Shown here one piece after another: positions 56,598 through 64,000 of a stretch of 64,000 nt of DNA; positions within the stretch are counted from its first letter, which is position 1, and each line of letters opens with the position of its first letter. The position numbers and the translations under genes were made by a program. Source of the stretch: Achatina immaculata (taxonomy: Eukaryota > Mollusca > Gastropoda > Stylommatophora > Achatinidae); the NCBI GenBank assembly GCA_009760885.1, contig CM019704.1, forward strand, positions 11,864,303-11,928,302, read 5' to 3'. Under the pieces are notes generated by a model. It saw only the letters and a program-made list of their open reading frames with translations. It searched no databases and had not been told where the DNA came from.

Positions 56598-59500
56598 AAA
56601 GGTAATAAGACTAGTAGCTCGACCACTGACATAAGACTAGTAGCTCGCCCACTAATATAAGACAAGTAGCTCGACCACTAATATAAGACTAGTAGCTCGA
56701 CCACTAATATAAGACTAGTAGCTCGACCACTAACATAAGACTAGTAGGTCGACCACTAAAATAAGACTAGTAGGTCGAACACTAAAATAAGACTAGTAGC
56801 TCGACCACTAAATTAACACTAGTAGCTCGACCACTAAAATAAGACTAGTAGGTCTAACACTGACATAAGACTAGTAGCTCGACCACTAATATAAGACTTT
56901 TAGCTCGACCACTAAAATAAGACTAGTAGCTCGACCACTAATATAAGACTAGTAGCTCGACCACTAATATAAGACTAGTAGCTCGACCACTAATATAAGA
57001 CTAGTAGCTCGACCACTAACATAAAACTAGTATCTTGACAGCTGATATAAGGCAAGTAGCTCGACCACTAATATAAGACTAGTAGCTAGACCACTGACAT
57101 AAGACTAGTAGCTCGACCACTAATATAAGACTAGTAGCTAGACCACTGAAATAAGACTAGTAGCTCGACCACTAACATAAGACTAGTATCTCGACTCTAT
57201 CATAAGACTAGTAGCTCGACCACTAACATAAGAATAGTAGCTCGACTCTAACATAAGACTAGTAGCTAGACTCTAACATAAGACTAGTAGCTCGACCACT
57301 AACATAAGACTATTAGCTCGACTCTAACAGAAAACTAGTAGCTCGACCACTAACATAAGACTAGTAGCTCGACCACTAACATAAGACTAGTAGCTAGATT
57401 CTAACATAAGACTAGTAGCTCGACCAGTAATATAAGACTAGTAGCTAGACTCTAACATAAGACTATTAGCTCGACTCTAACATAAGACTAGTAGCTAGAC
57501 TCTGACATAAGACTAGTAGCTCGACCACTAACATAAGACTAGAAGCTAGACTCTAACATAAGACTAGTAGCTCGACCACTATCATAAGACTAGTAGCTAG
57601 ACTCTAACATAAGACTAGTAGCTCGACCACTAATATAAAACTAGTAGCTCGACCACTAATATAAAATTAGTAGCTCGAATCTAACATAAGACTAGTAGCT
57701 CGACCACTAATATAAAACTAGTAGCTCGACCACTAATATAAAACTAGTAGCTCGACCACTAATATAAGACTAGTAGCTCGACCACTAATATAAGACTAGT
57801 AGCTCGACCACTAAAATAAGACTATTAGCTCGACTCTAACATAAGACTAGTAGCTCGACCACTAATATAAAACTAGTAGCTCGACCACTAATATAAAACT
57901 AGTAGCTAGATTCTAACATAAGACTAGTAGCTCGCCCACTAACATAAGACTAGTAGCTAGACTCTAACATAAGACTATTAGCTCGACTCTAACATAAGAC
58001 TAGTAGCTAGACTCTAACATAAGACTAGTAGCTCGACCACTAACATAAGACTAGTAGCTAGACTCTAACATAAGACTAGTAGCTCGACCACTAATATAAG
58101 ACTAGTAGCTAGACTCTAACATAAGACTAGTAGCTCGACCACTAATATAAAACTAGTAGCTCGACCACTAATATAAAATTAGTAGCTCGACTCTAACATA
58201 AGACTAGTAGCTCGACCACTAATATAAAACTAGTAGCTCGACCACTAATATAAAATTAGTAGCTCGACCACTAATATAAGACTAGTAGCTCGACCACTAA
58301 TATAAGACTAGTAGCTCGACCACTAAAATAAGACTATTAGCTCGACTCTAACATAAGACTAGTAGCTCGACCACTAATATAAAACTAGTAGCTCGACCAC
58401 TAATATAAAACTAGTAGCTCGACCACTAACATAAGACTAGTAGCTCGAGCACTAATATAAGACTAGTAGCTCGACCACTAAAATAAGACTAGTAGCTCGA
58501 CCACTAATATAAGACTAGTAGCTCGACCACTAATATAAGACTAGTAGCTCGACCACTAAAATAAGACTAGTAGCTCGACCACTAATATAAGACTAGAAGC
58601 TCGACCACTAATATAAGACTAGTAGCTCGACCACTAACATAAGACTAGTAGCTTGACCACTAACATAAGACTAGTAGCTCGACCACTAACATAAGACTAG
58701 TAGCTCGACCACTAATATAAGACTTTTAGCTCGACCACTAATATAAGACTAGTAACTCGACCACTAATATAAGACTTTTAGCTCGACCACTAATATAAGA
58801 CTAGTAGCTCGACCACTAATATGAGACTTTTAGCTCGATCACTAATATAAGACTAGTAGCTCGACCACTAATATAAGACTTTTAGCTCGACCACTAACAT
58901 AAGACTAGTTGCTCGACCACTAATATAAGACTTTTAGCTCGACCACTAATATAAGACTAGTAGCTCGACCACTAATATAAGACTTTTAGCTCGACCACTA
59001 ATATAAGACTAGTAGCTCGACCACTAATATAAGACTTATCTCGACCACTAATATACGACTAGTAGCTCGACCACTAATATAAGACTTTTAGCTCGACCAC
59101 TAACATAAGACTAGTTGCTCGACCACTAATATAAGACTAGTAGCTCGACCACTAATATAAGACTTTTAGCTCGACCACTAATATAAGACTACTAGCTCGA
59201 CCACTAATATAAGACTTTTAGCTCGACCACTAATATAAGGCTAGAAGCTCGACCACTAATATAAGACTAGTAGCTCGACCACTAATATAAGACTAGCAGC
59301 TCGACCACTAATATAAGACTAGTAGCTAGACCACTAACATAAGACTAGTAGCTCGACCCTAACATAAGACTAGTAGCTCGACCACTGACATAAGACTAGT
59401 AGCTCGACCACTGACATAAGACTAGTAGCTAGACCACTGACATAAGACTAGTAGCTAGACCACTATATAAGACTAGTAGCTCGACCACTAAAATAAGACT

Positions 59501-62500
59501 AGTAGGTCGACCACTAAAATAAGACTAGTAGGTCGACCACTGACATAAGACTAGTAGCTTGACCACTAAAATAAGACTAGTAGGTCGACCACTGACTTAA
59601 GACTAGTAGCTCGACCACTAAAATAAGACTAGTAGGTCGACCACTGACATAAGACTAGTAGCTCGACCACTAAAATAAGACTACTAGGTCGACCACTGAC
59701 ATAAGACTTGTAGCTCGACCACTAAAATAAGACTTGTAGGTCGACCACTGACATAAGACTAGTAGCTCGACCACTAAAATAAGACTAGTAGGTCGACCAC
59801 TGACATAAGACTAGTAGCTCGACCCTAACATAAGACTAGTAGCTAGACCACTGATAAAAGACTAGTAGCTAGACCACTAATATAAGACTAGTAGCTAGAC
59901 CACTAACATAAGACTAGTAGCTAGACCACTGATAAAAGACTAGTAGCTAGACCACTAATATAAGACTAGTAGCTAGACCACTAATATAAGACTAGTAGCT
60001 CGACAACTAATATAAGACTAGTAGCTAGACCACTGATAAAAGACTAGTAGCTAGACCACTAATATAAAACTAGTAGCTAGACCACTAATATAAGACTAGT
60101 AGCTCGACAACTAATATAAGACTAGTAGCTAGACCACTAATATAAGACTAGTAGCTAGACCACTAATATAAGACTAGTAGCTAGACCACTAACATAAGAC
60201 TAGTAGCTAGACCACTAATATAAGACTAGTAGCTCGACCACTAAAATAAGACTAGTAGCTAGACCACTAATATAAGACTAGTAGCTAGACCACTGATAAA
60301 AGACTAGTAGCTAGACCACTAATATAAGACTAGTAGCTAGACCACTAATAAGACTAGTAGCTCGACCACTAATATGAGACTTTTAGCTCGATCACTAATA
60401 TAAGACTAGTAGCTCGACCACTAATATAAGACTTTTAGCTCGACCACTAACATAAGACTAGTTGCTCGACCACTAATATAAGACTTTTAGCTCGACCACT
60501 AATATAAGACTAGTAGCTCGACCACTAATATAAGACTTTTAGCTCGACCACTAATATAAGACTAGTAGCTCGACCACTAATATAAGACTTATCTCGACCA
60601 CTAATATACGACTAGTAGCTCGACCACTAATATAAGACTTTTAGCTCGACCACTAACATAAGACTAGTTGCTCGACCACTAATATAAGACTAGTAGCTCG
60701 ACCACTAATATAAGACTTTTAGCTCGACCACTAATATAAGACTACTAGCTCGACCACTAATATAAGACTTTTAGCTCGACCACTAATATAAGGCTAGAAG
60801 CTCGACCACTAATATAAGACTAGTAGCTCGACCACTAATATAAGACTAGCAGCTCGACCACTAATATAAGACTAGTAGCTAGACCACTAACATAAGACTA
60901 GTAGCTCGACCCTAACATAAGACTAGTAGCTCGACCACTGACATAAGACTAGTAGCTCGACCACTGACATAAGACTAGTAGCTAGACCACTGACATAACA
61001 CTAGTAGCTAGACCACTAATATAAGACTAGTAGCTCGACCACTAAAATAAGACTAGTAGGTCGACCACTAAAATAAGACTAGTAGGTCGACCACTGACAT
61101 AAGACTAGTAGCTTGACCACTAAAATAAGACTAGTAGGTCGACCACTGACTTAAGACTAGTAGCTCGACCACTAAAATAAGACTAGTAGGTCGACCACTG
61201 ACATAAGACTAGTAGCTCGACCACTAAAATAAGACTACTAGGTCGACCACTGACATAAGACTTGTAGCTCGACCACTAAAATAAGACTTGTAGGTCGACC
61301 ACTGACATAAGACTAGTAGCTCGACCACTAAAATAAGACTAGTAGGTCGACCACTGACATAAGACTAGTAGCTCGACCCTAACATAAGACTAGTAGCTAG
61401 ACCACTGATAAAAGACTAGTAGCTAGACCACTAATATAAGACTAGTAGCTAGACCACTAACATAAGACTAGTAGCTAGACCACTGATAAAAGACTAGTAG
61501 CTAGACCACTAATATAAGACTAGTAGCTAGACCACTAATATAAGACTAGTAGCTCGACAACTAATATAAGACTAGTAGCTAGACCACTGATAAAAGACTA
61601 GTAGCTAGACCACTAATATAAAACTAGTAGCTAGACCACTAATATAAGACTAGTAGCTCGACAACTAATATAAGACTAGTAGCTAGACCACTAATATAAG
61701 ACTAGTAGCTAGACCACTAATATAAGACTAGTAGCTAGACCACTAACATAAGACTAGTAGCTAGACCACTAATATAAGACTAGTAGCTCGACCACTAATA
61801 TAAGACTAGTAGCTAGACCACTAATATAAGACTAGTAGCTAGACCACTGATAAAAGACTAGTAGCTAGACCACTAATATAAGACTAGTAGCTAGACCACT
61901 AATATAAGACTAGTAGCTAGACCAGTGATATAAGGCTAGTAGCTGGACCACTAATATAAGACTGGTAGCTAGACCACTAATATAAGACTAGTAGCTAGAC
62001 CACTAATATAAGACTAGTAGCTAGACCACTAATATAAGACTAGTAGCTAAACCACTGACATAACACTAGTAGCTAGACCACTAATATAAGACTAGTAGCT
62101 AGACCACTAATATAAGACTAGTAGCTAGACCACTAATATAAGACTAGTAGCTAGACCACTAATATAAGACTAGTAGCTAGACCACTAATATAAGACTAGT
62201 AGCTAGACCACTAATATAAAACTAGTAGCTAGACCAGTGATATAAGACTAGTAGCTAGACCACTAATATAAGACTAGTAGCTAGACCACTAATATAAGAC
62301 TAGTAGCTAGACCACTAATATAAGACTAGTAGCTAGACCACTAATATAAGACTAGTAGCTAGACCACTGATATAAGACTAGTAGCTAGACCACTGATATA
62401 AGACTAGTAGCTGGACCACTAATATAAGACTAGTAGCTAGACCACTAATATAAGACTAGTAGCTAGACCACTAATATAAGACTAGTAGCTAAACCACTAA

Positions 62501-62850
62501 TATAAGACTAGTAGCTGGACCACTAATATAAGACTAGTAGCTAGACCACTAATATAAGACTAGTAGCTAGACCACTAATATAAGACTAGTAGCTAGACCA
62601 CTAATATAAGACTAGTAGCTAGACCACTAATATAAGACTAGTAGCTAGACCAGTGATATAAGACTAGTAGCTAGACCACTAATATAACTAGTAGCTAGAC
62701 CACTAATATAAGACTAGTAGCTAGACCACTATATAAGACTAGTAGCTAGACCACTAATAAGACTAGTAGCTAGACCACTAATATAAGACTAGTAGCTAGA
62801 CCACTGATATAAGACTAGTAGCTAGACCACTGATATAAGACTAGTAGCTG
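56598..62850. repeat. 26-bp minisatellite array, 6.25 kb
   Basis: About 240 copies of a 26-bp unit with core ataagactagtagctcgacc and ctaat/ctaac/ctgac variants. The left and middle parts mainly have gctcgacc, while 61.9-62.85 kb is almost wholly gctagacc. Two nearly identical 1,553-bp head-to-tail blocks lie at 58798-60350 and 60351-61904. A weaker repetition at about 0.51 kb is visible between 57393 and 57905. Since 26 is not a multiple of three and stops recur (tag, taa), no long frame exists. Confidence 0.98.
58798..61904. repeat. Tandem pair of 1,553-bp higher-order units
   Basis: Rare variants recur at a fixed offset: atgagacttt at 58821 and 60374, and ctagttgctc at 59111 and 60664 (both 1,553 bp). 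After a one-base indel (cactatataag near 59463 against cactaatataag) the offset becomes 1,554, as for gataaa at 60295 and 61849. The two copies differ at only a handful of positions, so the duplication is recent. Confidence 0.93.
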
Positions 62851-63085
62851 GACTGGTTTTGTGTATTATTGCTGTTGTGGAGGAATGATAAGTTTAGAAC
62901 TGAAAGTAGACAGACTTGTGTGTCAAGCTCTTCACACTTTGAAAATAAAGATCTTTCTGTCCTATTTTCTGTCTGTATATCTGTCTGTCTGTGTATTCTG
63001 TCTGTCCGTCTATCCGTCTCCCTGTCTGTCTGTAGGTCTAAAGTTAACTAAAAATATTGAGAAAGCTACTTTTAGTTAAGTTTTA
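62851..63085. other. Spacer with (TCTG)n
   Basis: Unique sequence then a (tctg)n tract at about 62968-63033. The bases tttgaaaataaag near 62938 resemble the CR1/L2-like LINE end, but the conserved upstream segment is absent, so no element is called. Confidence 0.6.
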
Positions 63086-63475
63086 GACTCTTTATTTACT
63101 TTACAACCCTTCAGTTAAACTTCACCGACTTACTTCATAAACCTTCAGTTAAACTTCACCGACTTACTTCATAAACCTCCAGTTAAACTCTCATATACTT
63201 GCTTCACAAACCTCCAGTTAAACTCTCATATACTTGCTTCACAAATCCTCAGTTCAACTCTCACAGACTTACTTCATAAAGCTTCAGAACTCTCACAGAC
63301 TTACTTCAGAAACCTTCAGCTGAACTCTCACAGACTTACTTCAGAAACCTTCAGATAAACTTTCACAGACTTACTTCAGAAACCTTCAGATAAACTGTCA
63401 CATACTTTCTTCACAAAGCTTCAGCTAAACTGTCACATACTTTCTTCACAAAGCTTCAATTAAACTGTCACAGAC
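63086..63475. repeat. 34-bp minisatellite array
   Basis: About 11 copies of a 34-bp unit with core cttcataaaccttcagttaa then actctcacagac. The left copies have ttcaccg, the right ones tgtcaca. Confidence 0.92.
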
Positions 63476-63579
63476 TTGCCTTCTGATTCAGTTTGAAATG
63501 AGATAACTTTTCCACATTTCTTCTTGTTCACACTGTCTGACGATTATCTCAGTATTCTTTACAAGAAGTTTTCATATAT
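63476..63579. other. Short spacer
   Basis: Unique AT-rich sequence between two arrays. Confidence 0.5.
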
Positions 63580-64000
63580 TCCAAATATCAGTCTTACTTC
63601 ACCAACAAGAGTTTGTATCTGTATTCTTGTCACAAACATCAGTCTTACTTCAACAACAAGAGTTTGTATTCTTGTCACAAACATCAGTCTTACTTCAGCA
63701 ACAAGAGTTTGTATTCTTGTCACAAACGTCAGTCTTACTTCAGCAACAATAGTTTGTATCTGTATTCTTGTTATAAACATAAGTCTTACTCCAGCAATAA
63801 CAGTTTGTATCTGTATTCTTGTTATAAACATAAGTCTTACTCCAGCAATAAGAGTTTGTGTCTGTATTCTTGTCACAAACATAAGTCTTACTCCAGCAAT
63901 AAGAGTTTGTGTCTGTATTCTTGTCACAAACATAAGTCTTACTCCAGCAATAAGAGTTTGTATCTGTGTTCTTGTCACAAACATAAGTCTTACTCCAGCA
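63580..64000. repeat. 51-bp minisatellite array, running off the window
   Basis: About eight copies of a 51-bp unit (cataagtcttactccagcaa, then taagagtttgt and ctgtattcttgtcacaaa); a shortened 45-bp form occurs at 63640-63740. The array continues past the right border. As 51 is 17 codons, a 141-codon minus-strand frame (63559-63984) is open but encodes only the repeat. Confidence 0.94.

Noticed and set aside
62930..62960. Another CR1/L2-like LINE 3' end
   Set aside because: Only tttgaaaataaag matches; the conserved gacgggcctg segment is missing.

Overview
This window is eukaryotic, from a repeat-rich metazoan genome. It has no operons and no prokaryotic gene structure. It carries DD34D mariner and several families of non-LTR retrotransposon (LINE) relics, plus very long minisatellite arrays. 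The LINEs end in tetranucleotide or TGA tails. A marine invertebrate such as a mollusc is plausible, but that is an inference from general style and no host gene confirms it. I found no convincing host protein-coding gene, rRNA, tRNA or CRISPR array.

By my rough tally, about two thirds of the 64 kb is tandem repeat, made of some 35 distinct arrays with periods from 9 to about 85 bp. The main blocks are: 32-bp (1-1944); 28-bp and 30-bp arrays that alternate A-B-A-B (1945-5195); 20-bp and 24/25-bp (5456-7094); a 9-bp-based array with higher-order structure (7166-9352); 20-, 32- and 42-bp arrays (10863-12380); 34-bp (16120-18355, split by mariner); 24-bp (18640-19145); 48-bp (19195-25690, split by a LINE); 28-bp (25690-32084); 39-bp (32085-33775); a pyrimidine-rich 28-bp array with no G on the + strand for 1,096 bases (34590-36000); 68-73-bp (36870-39340, split by a LINE); 30-bp (40857-45722, split by a LINE fragment that is itself split); 41-bp (45745-46446); many short arrays (46.8-56.4 kb); a 6.25-kb 26-bp array (56598-62850); and 34- and 51-bp arrays running to the window end.

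Mobile elements sit in and between the arrays. LINE family A has four loci: 13068-14209 (with a target duplication), 43051-44524, 46920-47855 (two convergent pieces) and 51930-52659 (with a target duplication). An RTE-like LINE has a near full-length copy at 22918-25640 and a truncated copy at 37087-37667. A CR1/L2-like LINE family has copies at 39713-40675, 53368-53655 and 53726-54735. A mariner relic lies at about 16570-17899. All are broken by stops, frameshifts or truncation.

The long open reading frames in the arrays are by-products of stop-free units, often with periods divisible by three; they should not be read as genes. The most gene-like unique sequence is a CpG-rich stretch near 48170-48620 with promoter-like motifs and an unassigned unique stretch at 9797-10862. 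The points most worth following are the nested 1,146-bp unknown insertion at 43102-44247, the 1,553-bp tandem duplication in the 26-bp array, the G-free tract, and the interleaved arrays at the left end.
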